Below are positions 45,497-54,146 of a stretch of 64,000 bases of DNA, piece after piece. The notes beneath the pieces were generated by a model. The model made no database searches, was not told where the DNA came from, and saw nothing but the letters and a program-made list of their open reading frames with translations. The stretch lies in the NCBI GenBank assembly GCA_963837005.1, contig CAWIMC010000001.1:1860001-1924000 (forward strand), written 5' to 3'. Origin of the DNA: CALDTK01 sp963837005 (lineage in GTDB: Bacteria > Bacteroidota > Bacteroidia > Chitinophagales > Saprospiraceae). Every line of letters starts with the position of its first letter. The stretch's first letter is position 1. The position numbers were made by a program, and so were the translations under genes.

Positions 45497-46693
45497 ATGC
45501 CGCAAGTCACACTCCCCAGCTTACCCCACAATGGGCGTTACGCTCTCAACGAGGCGGCTTCGACCATGCGCTGGCAGGCAGCCGTCGTGATCCCAGCCCG
45601 CAACGAGGCGGACCGCATCGTTGCCTGTCTCGAGTCCCTACGCTGCCAGTGGTCGTTATCGGGCCAGAGCATGCTCGGGGGTTTTGTCACAGTGGTGGTC
45701 GTCAATGGCACTTCAGATGCGACCTGTGGTGAAGTGATGCGTTGGCATGCCGCTCACCCCACCGTGCCGTTGGTGTTGGTCGATATCGACTTCCCCGCTG
45801 CGGAGGCCCACGTCGGTTCGGCGCGGAGCCTCGGTTTGGAAATCGCGGCATTGCTTCTCGATCAAAACGGAGATGGGGAGCGAATGCTGTTCTCGACGGA
45901 TGCTGATACGCGGCTGGCCTCCAACGCCATCGCCGAGGCATACGCGTGGCTGCGCCGCGGGGCGGATGCAGTGGGCGCTCATATTCTGGCTGGCGAGCAC
46001 GACACGTCTTGCATCGGGGCCGCCATCAATGCCTATCGACTGTTTCACGCGCGGCTCCGACACCGCTACTACCGGCAGCCGTTTGACGTGCAGCCGCCGC
46101 ACGGCGATTTCGGGGGGGCAGGTTTTGGCGTAAGCCTAACTGCTTTTCGTGCGGTGGGCGGACTGCCAGTGCTCTCTTACGACGAGGATCAATTTATGCG
46201 GCGGCGCTTGCTCGACGCTGGCTTTGAGGTAGCCTACCCACGCTCGCTCAAAGTCTTCACGAGTACGCGTCTAGACGGTCGCACCGAGTGGGGGATGGCC
46301 AAGCAACTCGCCGCTTGGGAGGAAGACTACGCCGCCGAGAAATGGCCGATGATGCCGTGCGCGAACGGTCTGGTCTGGAAGTACGCCCTCAAGGCTTCGC
46401 TACGCGACGGTCGCCCGCCGATCAACTACTTCGACCCGACGGGAACCCTGGCCCGCGTTTGGGCACGATCAGATGCCCATCAGGCCTTCGAAGGCCGCTG
46501 GCGTGCCTTCTGGACGCACGCCGACACCGTTGCCCTGCGGGAGACGCGATTCCCATGCCAGCCATTGCCCGACGCCTACAATACCCTGGAAGCGGCTTTT
46601 GCGGAAGGGCAGTTGTTGGCCGCGAAGCCGGCAGCGACGGCAGCGCCCTCGCGGGTGGAGTATCGGCGGCGGCGGGTGGGAATCGCGGCGTAA
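45497..46693 (+). CDS. Family 2 glycosyltransferase
   Basis: 398 residues, ATG at 45497. GT-A fold: VVIPARNEADRIVACLESL (nucleotide-binding start), VTVVVVNGTSDAT, a DxD-type site in MLFSTDADTRLA, and acceptor-region GGLPVLSYDEDQFMRRRLLD. The N-terminus has about 25 extra residues with no signal. The C-terminal 120 residues are helical. It converges on the acyl-CoA dehydrogenase/PIG-L/methyltransferase trio on the opposite strand. Such a set (GT2, acyl-CoA dehydrogenase-like, PIG-L, SAM methyltransferase) recurs in other bacteria as I recall it and may make a glycolipid or small glycosylated metabolite. A hairpin element with a GTAA loop encodes GFGVS. Confidence 0.88.
   Translation: MPQVTLPSLPHNGRYALNEAASTMRWQAAVVIPARNEADRIVACLESLRCQWSLSGQSMLGGFVTVVVVNGTSDATCGEVMRWHAAHPTVPLVLVDIDFPAAEAHVGSARSLGLEIAALLLDQNGDGERMLFSTDADTRLASNAIAEAYAWLRRGADAVGAHILAGEHDTSCIGAAINAYRLFHARLRHRYYRQPFDVQPPHGDFGGAGFGVSLTAFRAVGGLPVLSYDEDQFMRRRLLDAGFEVAYPRSLKVFTSTRLDGRTEWGMAKQLAAWEEDYAAEKWPMMPCANGLVWKYALKASLRDGRPPINYFDPTGTLARVWARSDAHQAFEGRWRAFWTHADTVALRETRFPCQPLPDAYNTLEAAFAEGQLLAAKPAATAAPSRVEYRRRRVGIAA
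46122..46136 (+). repeat. GNAA mini-hairpin element, GGC-GTAA-GCC
   Basis: GTTTTGGCGTAAGCC, sense orientation in the glycosyltransferase gene. Confidence 0.88.
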
Positions 46694-46738
46694 TACTGAT
46701 GGGGTTTGCGAGGTCTCGTACGGCGGTCGTGACGAGAC

Positions 46739-46822
46739 GTGTTTGCCTGGCTCCGCCAGGTGCCGAGAAGTCGCGACGGACTCGACTAGCGCTCCCGGCA
46801 CCTGGCGGAGCCAGGCAAACAC
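46739..46822. terminator. Perfect 27-bp inverted repeat between convergent genes
   Basis: 46739-46765 (GTGTTTGCCTGGCTCCGCCA and on) is the exact reverse complement of 46796-46822, with a 30-bp loop. Each arm also contains its own small hairpin CCTGGC-TCC-GCCAGG. It lies 45 bp after the glycosyltransferase stop and 19 bp beyond the methyltransferase stop, so it probably ends transcription from both sides, although no T-tract follows. Confidence 0.6.
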
Positions 46823-46841
46823 AGCCGTGCGGTCGCCTCGG

Positions 46842-47450
46842 CTATCGTTCGAGAACATCAATCCTGTACTCTTCTCCTCGATAGTCGGCTTCTTGTTTCA
46901 ACACCGCATTTGCTCCTTTACTTAACGCTAAGTACCCCTCGTGCACCTCATCCCCCGTCATCGGATAGTCCGTCTCCTCGGGCGTATAGTGCACCAAGAT
47001 CAGCGTCCCCCCAGCCTCCAGTAGTTCCTCCAAAATCAGCTTCTGCGCGAGCGCAAACGCTGGCGCCGCCCAGTAGTACGCCACCTCCGAGAGCAGCACC
47101 AGATCAAACTTCCCCGGCGGCACCTCCTCCGGGAAGTTCATCTTCACAAAGGTGGCCCCCGCCTGGTCCGCATTACGTTCACGTGCTCTCGCCAGCGCCC
47201 GATCATTGATCTCCGTCGCGAATAGCTCATCGCAGCGCTCCAACAGCATGCCGCTCAGCACACCCACCGAGCAGCCGATCTCCAGACACCGCCGGTAGCG
47301 CTCCCGCGGCAGCATCGCGATGGTGCGGGCGTACTTCTCGCGTTCGTACTCGCGGGTCTCGAAGCCCCACGGGTCGTCGGTCGTCGAGTAGATCCTATCG
47401 AAGTAGGCCTCGTCGAGGCTCTCGGTCGGGCGCCGGATCGGCTCGCTCAT
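46842..47450 (-). CDS. SAM-dependent methyltransferase (NodS-like)
   Basis: 202 residues, ATG at 47450, overlapping the PIG-L stop by 4 bp. Class I fold: YFDRIYSTTDDPWGFETREY (the DPW motif typical of NodS/TPMT-like enzymes), SAM loop CLEIGCSVGVLSGML, acidic strand FATEINDRALARA and FDLVLLSEVAYYW. Last gene of the three-gene minus-strand unit. In other bacteria this domain can be fused to PIG-L, which supports a joint pathway. Probably methylates an amino or hydroxyl group exposed by the deacetylase. Confidence 0.9.
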   Translation of the reverse strand: MSEPIRRPTESLDEAYFDRIYSTTDDPWGFETREYEREKYARTIAMLPRERYRRCLEIGCSVGVLSGMLLERCDELFATEINDRALARARERNADQAGATFVKMNFPEEVPPGKFDLVLLSEVAYYWAAPAFALAQKLILEELLEAGGTLILVHYTPEETDYPMTGDEVHEGYLALSKGANAVLKQEADYRGEEYRIDVLER

Positions 47451-48199
47451 GAGCGCAGGAAGTATTCGTAATCGCGCTGGGTGGACGCGGCCAGGGAGGC
47501 GGGGATCGTGAAGCCGGTGGGATCGTCGAAGACGCCACCGAGTTGCGACTGGTGCGCATCGAGGGCGTGGCGCTTCGCGTTCTTGTGCGCCTGCACGTCC
47601 ACCTTCACGAGGTCTACCGTGCCGGGTGCCGGGAAGTCGGCGGTGCTGCCCTGATGGCCCAGCCAAACGCAGTATTCGAGTAGCGCCGGGCGCTCGGCTG
47701 GGTGGAGGAGTTGGCACGCGGCCAGCACCCAACTGGTGATGGCACGGTGGTCGCCGTGGGGATCGAGGCGCCAGGGCGTGAGCACAGTTGCGTAAGAGCC
47801 ACCGCTGATGGTCCTCGCGACTTGCGAAATACAGCGTTTGTGGCGCGCAGGCGAGAGGTGCGAGAGTTGCGTATCAGGCTTTCGCCAAAACTCGATCTGG
47901 GTGTGCTGGCCGCCGAGCCTGCGGATTGCCTCACGGATCTCGGCCTCGCGGACGCGGCGTCGCTGCATGGGATTGTGGCCTGTGGCCGCGGGGTGCGATC
48001 CGGTGCCGTCGGTGACGAGCGCAAAGTCAACCGCGACGTTGCGGTCGAGCAGCTCGCGGTAGAGTCCACCAAATCCCAGCACCTCATCGTCGGCGTGAGG
48101 GACGAGCGCGAGCACTTTCCCGGCGACGGCGCTCGGGCTTAGGAGGCGGGCAGTTTTGGCGAAAGCCGTCCAGGCTTCCGCGTAGGGCATTTCACTCAT
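47447..48199 (-). CDS. PIG-L family N-deacetylase
   Basis: 250 residues, ATG at 48199, overlapping the upstream acyl-CoA dehydrogenase stop (ATGA). Zn-dependent LmbE/PIG-L fold: LALVPHADDEVLGFGGL (the PHxDDE Zn site), FALVTDGTGSHP, RRRVREAEIREAIRRLG and PWRLDPHGDHRAITSW (HxDH-type third ligand). It removes an acetyl or acyl group from an amino sugar or similar substrate. Two hairpin elements alter the protein: EFWRKPDT around residue 105, beside a loop, and AFAKTAR near residue 12. Translational coupling on both sides shows a tight unit with its neighbours. Confidence 0.92.
   Translation of the reverse strand: MSEMPYAEAWTAFAKTARLLSPSAVAGKVLALVPHADDEVLGFGGLYRELLDRNVAVDFALVTDGTGSHPAATGHNPMQRRRVREAEIREAIRRLGGQHTQIEFWRKPDTQLSHLSPARHKRCISQVARTISGGSYATVLTPWRLDPHGDHRAITSWVLAACQLLHPAERPALLEYCVWLGHQGSTADFPAPGTVDLVKVDVQAHKNAKRHALDAHQSQLGGVFDDPTGFTIPASLAASTQRDYEYFLRS
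47877..47891 (-). repeat. GNAA mini-hairpin element, GGC-GAAA-GCC
   Basis: Consensus copy, sense orientation in the PIG-L gene, read as FWRKP. Confidence 0.9.
48153..48167 (+). repeat. GNAA mini-hairpin element, GGC-GAAA-GCC
   Basis: Consensus copy, antisense near the start of the PIG-L gene, read as AFAKT. Confidence 0.9.
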
Positions 48200-49371
48200 A
48201 CACTCACGTGGTCGCGTTGCGGAAGACGGGCACGCTCCGCGGCGTGACGACCGACGGCGGCGAGCGCGTTGTCGGGGGCGGGTTGGCGGAGGTACATCTT
48301 CAAGTCTGCGTAGATACGCTGAATCGACTTCGGTTGGAGGAAGCCCCGCGCCCCAACCGCCATCTCGGCCGTGTTTAAGATCTCGTTGCACACTCGTAGA
48401 ATGGCCGTCCGCGTCATGTTGGCGTAGTGGATCACGTCCTCGTCGGCGTGCCAGCCCGGCAGCGCATACTGCGTGGCGAGCTGGAGCCAATTGAGACCTG
48501 TCTGGTGGGCCAGTTCCATATCCGCGATTCGGTGACATTGGTAAGGGTCATTCTCGCGGTGCGCCGCCTTGAGCATCGCGGTAGCCTGGTCGTAGAGCGC
48601 CCGGGCCCCACCGAGCTGCACGGCCGCAAAGCGAATCGCCCCGCCGCTGAAGTGTGGCTGCTGGTGGTAGTCGTCCGGCGCGCCGAGCAGATCTTCCTCC
48701 GCCACGAATAGCCCCTCGAAATCCACCTTATAACTAGCCGAGGCCTCCATCCCGAGCGGACTCCAGAAGCTGTCGTCCACGCGGTCCGGGGCGACGCGCT
48801 CCATCGGAAAGACGAGCATCTGCCACCCCACCACCTTTCCGTTGCGCCAGAGGTGCCCGGTGATGATCGGGCGCGCTACGTCGGAGGCCCCGGAGCAAAA
48901 AGTCTTCGCGCCCTTGAGCTCGTAGCGGCCCTCGCCCTGGTCGTAGATGTTGATACCGTTGCCAGCCTCGGTGTTCCAGACCCCGAACATCTTGCCTGCT
49001 GCGGCGTCGGCGTGGTAGCGGTCTAGCTGCGTTGGCGTCGCAAAGCGGGCGATGAGCTCCAGCGCGTTGACGTGCCCCTCGAAGATGCGACCGAGCGGGA
49101 GGCTGCCGCGGCCGACGTCGTACAGGAGTTGCAGCTGTCGCGAGAACCCTTCCCGCGCGCCGGCTTCGCTGTCGTGGCCGTGGCAGGCGAATTCCAATTC
49201 GTGACTGCGTGACAGCCAGCCCTCGCCACGTAACAGATCGATACCCGCGGCCACGCCGCGCGGGTCGTAGCCGTCTGGATAGTAATTGTCGAGGGAGGCC
49301 AGCAGAGCATCGCTGAGTTCGCCTTCGTGCGCGTGGACGTGACAGTCGGCGGCGGGGGTGTGGTGGTCCAT
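48196..49371 (-). CDS. Acyl-CoA dehydrogenase-like flavoprotein
   Basis: 391 residues from the ATG at 49371 (MDHHTPAADCHVHAHEGELS). Acyl-CoA dehydrogenase fold: an alpha-helical N-terminus, FGVWNTEAGNGINIYDQGEG (middle-domain flavin strand), LKGAKTFCSGASDVARPI (the KxFCSG segment), and GARGFLQPKSIQRIYADLK near the end, where canonical enzymes have the FAD-binding GGxGF. The usual catalytic Glu is not obvious, as in the atypical members found in secondary-metabolite clusters. First gene of the three-gene unit with the PIG-L and methyltransferase genes. Substrate unknown. Confidence 0.85.
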   Translation of the reverse strand: MDHHTPAADCHVHAHEGELSDALLASLDNYYPDGYDPRGVAAGIDLLRGEGWLSRSHELEFACHGHDSEAGAREGFSRQLQLLYDVGRGSLPLGRIFEGHVNALELIARFATPTQLDRYHADAAAGKMFGVWNTEAGNGINIYDQGEGRYELKGAKTFCSGASDVARPIITGHLWRNGKVVGWQMLVFPMERVAPDRVDDSFWSPLGMEASASYKVDFEGLFVAEEDLLGAPDDYHQQPHFSGGAIRFAAVQLGGARALYDQATAMLKAAHRENDPYQCHRIADMELAHQTGLNWLQLATQYALPGWHADEDVIHYANMTRTAILRVCNEILNTAEMAVGARGFLQPKSIQRIYADLKMYLRQPAPDNALAAVGRHAAERARLPQRDHVSV

Positions 49372-49566
49372 AGCAATCTGGGGGCGGGCAGAACCGTCCC
49401 GTAGTTGGAAGCCCCGGCGCAAGTCGATTGTTCGGGCATGAACATGGGCAGGCAAAAATCCATCCTGTTGACGTGAAGGACGCGGTTGAGCGAGTAGCGT
49501 TACGGTCGGGTTAAAGTCCCCTTGGAGAGTATGCCCGACCGTCACCGAGTGACTTTCTTAGCCGTT

Positions 49567-50221
49567 ATGCTGCCAGCACATCTGCCTCGCTCGATTCTCC
49601 ATCTGCTGGTCTACGCCGCACTCGCTACTCTCGGCTTATCTGCCTGCTCGCCGCGCTACAGCATCCACGAGGTTCGCGCAACAGGTTTTGAAAACGTCGG
49701 GGACGGCTACCTGCGGTCCGACAGCCTGCTTACCGTCGCTTACGACTTCTGGTCTCCAAACGGCGTGCCTTACGTCTCGCTCTACAACGAGTCCACCGAG
49801 TCGCTCGAACTCGACCTCCAGCTGTCGACCGTCGATGGGTCGTGGGGCCGAGAGACACTCAGCAGGGTACTCCAAGACCAAGGCGCGGTCGGCTTTCGCC
49901 AAAACACGCTCGTACTGTTACCGCAGCAGTGGACGAGCTTCTACGGTGTGCCGCAGCAGGCGCAGCAATCCTTTGGCACGAACTACCGCCAGTCCAACCG
50001 GACGGTGTACTTCTTTCAGTGTTTTCAGCCCGACTACCCAACAGACCTTTACGCACGTATTTACCGACCGCCTCACCGATCGCATGGGGGGACAAGCCTT
50101 CAAGCGCTACGGCGACGCCACGGTGGCGGGCAATGCATACTATGCGGACCGCGGACCGCAACGTGGGCTCCTGGCGCTCCAGGTACTCAGCTCGATATTG
50201 AGCGTGGCCCTCTTCTTGTAG
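49567..50221 (+). CDS. Hypothetical lipoprotein, frameshifted
   Basis: ATG at 49567. Signal peptide with hydrophobic core HLLVYAALATLGLSAC and lipobox LSAC. The mature part (SPRYSIHEVRATGFENVGDG, VAYDFWSPNGVPYVSLYN) has an immunoglobulin-like beta pattern. Near 50,013 an extra T (TTCTTTC for TTCTTC) breaks the frame; the next frame gives SVFSPTTQQTFTHVFTDRLT, KRYGDATVAGNAYYAD and a final hydrophobic segment (LLALQVLSSILSVALFL). About 218 residues when joined. The function is not recognised. An element encodes VGFRQN in the protein. Confidence 0.65.
49891..49905 (-). repeat. GNAA mini-hairpin element, GGC-GAAA-GCC
   Basis: Consensus copy, antisense in the hypothetical lipoprotein gene, read as GFRQN. 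Confidence 0.9.
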
Positions 50222-50239
50222 CGCCGCGCCTCTCGGCCC

Positions 50240-50575
50240 TTACCGTACGGCTTGCGCCAAAACCTCCCGTATCGCCTCCAGTGGCACGTCCTCCTCCGGG
50301 TTCAAGACGATAAATCGCATCATTTTCCGGCCTTCGGCGCGGAGCAACTCATGCTCGAAGGTCTGCGCGTTGACGAAGGCCAGGTAGCTGCGGTGCTTTT
50401 TCTTCTCGTGGTAGAGGTAGCACACGTAGCGATCGGCGTGGTGGTAGACGGGCGTGCGCCACTTGTACTTCTCGACGAGATGATAGGGCGCGGCCAGGAG
50501 GAAGTCACGCACCACGAGCATGGTGGACTGGTGGGCCGGCGGCAGGTTTAGGAAGTACTCGTCGAGGAGGTTCAT
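50240..50575 (-). CDS. DUF1801 (YdhG/YjbR-like) protein
   Basis: 111 residues, ATG at 50575 (MNLLDEYFLNLPPAHQSTML). The pattern VRDFLLAAPYHLVEKYKWRT, PVYHHADRYVCYLYHEKK and HELLRAEGRKMMRFIVLNPE corresponds to the DUF1801 domain of small cytoplasmic proteins with a YjbR-like fold and no known activity. The C-terminal ALREVLAQAVR is encoded partly by a hairpin element (GCAA loop) directly at the gene end. Monocistronic, between a lipoprotein and a phosphohexomutase. Confidence 0.88.
   Translation of the reverse strand: MNLLDEYFLNLPPAHQSTMLVVRDFLLAAPYHLVEKYKWRTPVYHHADRYVCYLYHEKKKHRSYLAFVNAQTFEHELLRAEGRKMMRFIVLNPEEDVPLEAIREVLAQAVR
50249..50263 (-). repeat. GNAA mini-hairpin element, GGC-GCAA-GCC
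   Basis: Minus-strand GTTTTGGCGCAAGCC, sense orientation, forming the last codons of the DUF1801 gene. Confidence 0.88.
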
Positions 50576-50598
50576 CGGCCACAAATCGGGGGTTGCGG

Positions 50599-52366
50599 CT
50601 AGGCCACCCCAAGGTCGGCCATCACTCTCTTCACCTTCGCGTCGAGCTTGTCCATCGCCTCGGCGAAGGTGTCGCTGTCGTGATCGGTGTCCTTGACCTG
50701 GCAGTAAAACTTGATCTTCGGCTCCGTGCCGCTCGGGCGGGCGCTCACGATGGTGCCGTCCGCGGTGAAGAACTGGAGCACGTTGGAGCTCGGCAAACCG
50801 ATTTTAGATTTCTCGCCTGTGCCGAGGTCCGTGCTCGTGTCGGACTTGTAATCCTTAATGGTCACCACCTTGCTGCCGCCGAGCGAAGTCGGTGGGTTTT
50901 GGCGAAAGCCCGCCATCATCGCCTGAATCTCCTCCGCGCCAGACTTCCCTTGCTTGGTGAGCGCGACGAGCTTCTCCTTGTAGAAGCCGTACTCTTTGTA
51001 CAGCGCCTTCAGGGCATCCCAGAGCGAGGACCCTTGCGACTTATGATAGGCCGCCATCTCGGCGATCATCGCGCAACTGATCACCGCGTCCTTGTCGCGC
51101 GCGTGCTCGCCCGACGAGGTAGCCGTAGCTCTCCTCGCCGCCCACGAGGAAGCGGCCCTTGCCCTCGCGCTCCGTCATCACCTCGCCGATGTACTTGAAG
51201 CCCGTGAGCGTATTGATGCACTCGACGCCAAACTCGGCCGCAATAGCGTCGATGAGGTAGCTCGTCACGACGGTCTTCACGACGTAGTCCTCCGGACGGA
51301 TGTCGCCTTTGCGCTTGTGGGCACTCAACACGTAATGCACCAGCAGGCAGGCGGTCTGATTGCCATTGAGTAACACGATTTCGCCAGCATCGTCGCGCAC
51401 GGCGATGCCTACGCGGTCGGCGTCGGGATCGGTGGCCATCACGAGGTCAGCGCCGACTTCGCGGGCCTTGGCGAGGGCCATCGTGAGGGCTTCCTCCTCC
51501 TCGGGATTTGGGTAGACGACGGTCGGGAAGTTGCCGTCGGGCACCATTTGCTCTTCGACGGTCACCACGTTCGTGAAACCGAAGCGCTGCATCACCGGCG
51601 GCACGCTCACCATGCCCGTACCGTGGATCGGCGAAAACACGATCGGCATGTCGGCCTCCTGCTCGATAGCCTCCGGGCTTAGGCTGAGCTTGACGAGCGC
51701 TTCGTAAAAGGCCTCGTCCATCTCCTCGCCGATGGAGTGCACGAGCTCCGGCTGACGCTCGAAGCAGATGTCGCTCACCGAATTCACCTTACGGACGTGC
51801 TCCAGCACCGCCTCGTCGGCTGGCGCCACGAGTTGACCGCCGTCGTAGCCGTAGGCCTTGTAGCCGTTGTACTCGCGGGGGTTGTGCGAGGCCGTCAGCA
51901 TGACGCCACCCTGGGCGTTGAGGCGCCTTACGGCAAAACTCAGCTCGGGCGTCGGGCGCATCCCCTCGAAGTAATAGACCGTGATGCCGTTGGCGCTGAA
52001 GACATCGGCCACGAGGTTGGCGAAGGCGTCGGAGTTGTTGCGACAGTCGTGCGCGATAACCACGGCGGGGCCTTTTGCGGGAGAGCCGTCCTCCGTTTTG
52101 CCGGAAGGGGTACCCTGCTCATTCAAGTAATTGGCGAAGCCCTGCGTAGCCGCCCCCAAGGTGTATCGATTGACGCGATTCGGGCCGACGCCCATGATGC
52201 CGCGCATGCCGCCAGTGCCGAACTCCAGGTCCTGGTAGAAGGCGTTCGTGACGGCGGTCTCGTCGCCGGCGTCGAGGAGTTGTCGGACTTCGGCTTTGGT
52301 TTCCGCATCGTAGTCGCCGGTGAGCCAGGTGTCGAGGTTGCGTTGGGTGGTCGGGTCAAAAGGCAT
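50599..52366 (-). CDS. Phosphoglucomutase/phosphomannomutase, frameshifted
   Basis: About 588 residues from the ATG at 52366 (MPFDPTTQRNLDTWLTGDYD). Alpha-D-phosphohexomutase: FGTGGMRGIMGVGPNRVNRY, phosphoserine loop MLTASHNPREYNGYKAYG, Mg loop ATDPDADRVGIAV, sugar-binding loop LVGGEESYGYLVG, and phosphate-binding loop RPSGTEPKIKFY. The frame breaks near 51,110 by an extra G (GGGCGA for GGCGAG); the continuing frame reads EHARDKDAVISCAMIAEMAA. Length is normal for the Bacteroidota long form. Interconverts hexose 1- and 6-phosphates for cell-envelope sugars. Three hairpin elements lie within; one encodes GFRQNP close to the C-terminal domain. Confidence 0.93.
50896..50910 (+). repeat. GNAA mini-hairpin element, GGC-GAAA-GCC
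   Basis: Consensus copy, antisense in the phosphohexomutase gene, read as GFRQN. Confidence 0.9.
51925..51939 (-). repeat. GNAA mini-hairpin element, GCC-GTAA-GGC
   Basis: Minus-strand GTTTTGCCGTAAGGC, sense orientation in the phosphohexomutase gene. Confidence 0.85.
52095..52109 (+). repeat. GNAA mini-hairpin element, GCC-GGAA-GGG (outer mismatch)
   Basis: GTTTTGCCGGAAGGG; inner two pairs kept, outer pair lost. Antisense in the phosphohexomutase gene, in a surface-loop region (EDGSPAKG). Confidence 0.6.
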
Positions 52367-52534
52367 GGGGGCTAAAGTAGGCGATCGGGTGATAGTTTTC
52401 AATGCGCTACCGTGAGGGGCGGCGGGGCTTTTGCGCGGGCCGCCCCCTGTCGGACTGCATCTATGGCCCTCCTCTTTTGTCTCACCTTTGCCCCGGTCGG
52501 CGGCTCGGGGGTCGGCCCTACTCGTGAATAGCCT

Positions 52535-54049
52535 ATGTTTAAATACTGGAAGAGTCTTGCGGCCAGCGCCGTCGTCTGCGCGAGCGTTGCCGCTGCCTGC
52601 AGCCGCGACAGCGCTGCCCTCACCATCGAGGAAGAGCACGCGCTGGTGTGCGGCAACTGCCACCTGCTGCCTGCCCCTCAAGACATGCCCAAGGCCATCT
52701 GGACCAAGAGCGTCCTGCCCAATATGGCCGCCCGCGTCGGGCTCGCCTACGGAGACTACAACCCAAACAAGGGCCTCAGCATGGAGGAGCAGTACCAGGT
52801 CACGCTCGCCGGAGTCTACCCGACGCTGCCACAGGTGGACTCGGCTATGTGGTGGCGCGTGCACGACTACATCGTGGCAATGGCCCCGGACAGCATCCCC
52901 GTCGATACCGCACGGAGGGGGCGGCACCAGGCGCTGGCGGGTTTCGAGGTGCAGGGGCTCCGTCTTGGCGATGATCAGCGGGCCTTCGTGACCGGGGCGC
53001 ACTACAGCGCGGCGACGCACTCGATGGTGATTAGCGATATGGCAGGGGGCTTGTTTCGTGCGCCTTCCGGCAAAACCCTCCCGACCCGAGGCACCGGACC
53101 CGTAGTCGGTTTTGCCGAAAGGCCACAAGACACCCTCGTCACCGTGATCGGGGGCATGAACCCGAGCCAGCTCGCGACGGGGAGCGTCTACTTTCTGCGG
53201 GGCGGGCAGCAGGTCACCGTCGCCGATAAACTTCACCGACCGGTTTACGCGGCGACGACCGACTTCGATGGGGACGGGCGCGAGGAGGTATTGGTGTGCG
53301 AGTTTGGATACTATACCGGGGCACTTACGCTGCTCCAACCCGTCGGCAGCGCCTACGAGCGACAGACCTTGCTCGACTTGCCGGGCACGATCAAATTCGA
53401 GGTGCTCGACTTCGACGGCGATGGTTATGAGGACATCGTGGTGCTCGCCTCGCAGGGCGCAGAGGGCGTGTACGTGTTGTACGGCGACGGCGCACTCGGA
53501 TTTCGCGTCGAACAACTCGTCCGCCTGCCGCCGCACTACGGGTCGAGCTGGTTCGAACTGGTCGACATGGATGGCGACGGCGACCTCGACATCGTGCTCG
53601 CGAATGGCGACAACGCCGACTACAGCATTTTCGCGAAACCTTATCACGGCCTGCGGATCTTCAGCAACGACGGCGAGCGCTCCTTCACCGAAACCTACTT
53701 CTACCCGATGTACGGTTGCACCCGTGTCGCGGCCGCCGACTACGACGGAGACGGAGATGTAGATCTGGCGGTAACGGCCTTTTTTGCCGACTTCGTTCGC
53801 AATCCCTCGGAAGCGTTCGTCTACTTCGAGCAGGTCGACGGGGCGGCGCGTTTTGTCACCTATACGACAGAAGCGGCGGGCGACGGGCGGTGGCTCCTAA
53901 TGGAAAAGGGAGACTACGACGGCGACGGCGATGTGGACGTGGTATTGGGGAGCTTTATGATGCCCCCGCCGGAGGATGCGCAGGCGGTGATGACGCGGTG
54001 GATGGCGAAAGGGGTGGATGTCTTGTTGTTGGAGAATGGGGGCCGGTGA
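52535..54049 (+). CDS. FG-GAP/VCBS repeat lipoprotein with a cytochrome-c-type heme motif
   Basis: 504 residues, ATG at 52535. Signal peptide with lipobox-like SVAAACSRD. At about residue 39 stands CGNCH (CxxCH, covalent heme c site) within a short domain (HALVCGNCHLLPAPQDMPKA, then an amphipathic helix), resembling one-heme c-type domains; a Met ligand may lie in LPNMAARVG. From about 230 onwards are calcium-binding FG-GAP/VCBS units: DFDGDGREEVLVCEF, DFDGDGYEDIVVLA, DMDGDGDLDIVLANGD, DYDGDGDVDLAVTAF and DYDGDGDVDVVLGSF, enough for a beta-propeller. This is a periplasmic or surface electron-transfer/binding protein of unknown role. Two hairpin elements occur inside within 62 bp. Confidence 0.88.
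   Translation: MFKYWKSLAASAVVCASVAAACSRDSAALTIEEEHALVCGNCHLLPAPQDMPKAIWTKSVLPNMAARVGLAYGDYNPNKGLSMEEQYQVTLAGVYPTLPQVDSAMWWRVHDYIVAMAPDSIPVDTARRGRHQALAGFEVQGLRLGDDQRAFVTGAHYSAATHSMVISDMAGGLFRAPSGKTLPTRGTGPVVGFAERPQDTLVTVIGGMNPSQLATGSVYFLRGGQQVTVADKLHRPVYAATTDFDGDGREEVLVCEFGYYTGALTLLQPVGSAYERQTLLDLPGTIKFEVLDFDGDGYEDIVVLASQGAEGVYVLYGDGALGFRVEQLVRLPPHYGSSWFELVDMDGDGDLDIVLANGDNADYSIFAKPYHGLRIFSNDGERSFTETYFYPMYGCTRVAAADYDGDGDVDLAVTAFFADFVRNPSEAFVYFEQVDGAARFVTYTTEAAGDGRWLLMEKGDYDGDGDVDVVLGSFMMPPPEDAQAVMTRWMAKGVDVLLLENGGR
53062..53076 (-). repeat. GNAA mini-hairpin element, GCC-GGAA-GGC
   Basis: Minus-strand GTTTTGCCGGAAGGC, antisense in the FG-GAP lipoprotein gene. Confidence 0.85.
53109..53123 (+). 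repeat. GNAA mini-hairpin element, GCC-GAAA-GGC
   Basis: GTTTTGCCGAAAGGC, 32 bp after the previous copy and in the opposite orientation, read as GFAERP. Confidence 0.88.
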
Positions 54050-54146
54050 TTGTTGGGCCTGTCGCTCTGCGGTCGGGGGAGCTTTGGGACGGGCGGGGGG
54101 CGGTTTCGGCCCCGTTTGGCCCGCTATTTGGCATACGACGGTTACT

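Noticed and set aside
51041..53647. An 868-codon phosphohexomutase with a long N-terminal extension
   Set aside because: The 400 residues before MPFDPTTQRN are antisense to the FG-GAP lipoprotein gene; the mutase begins at 52366.
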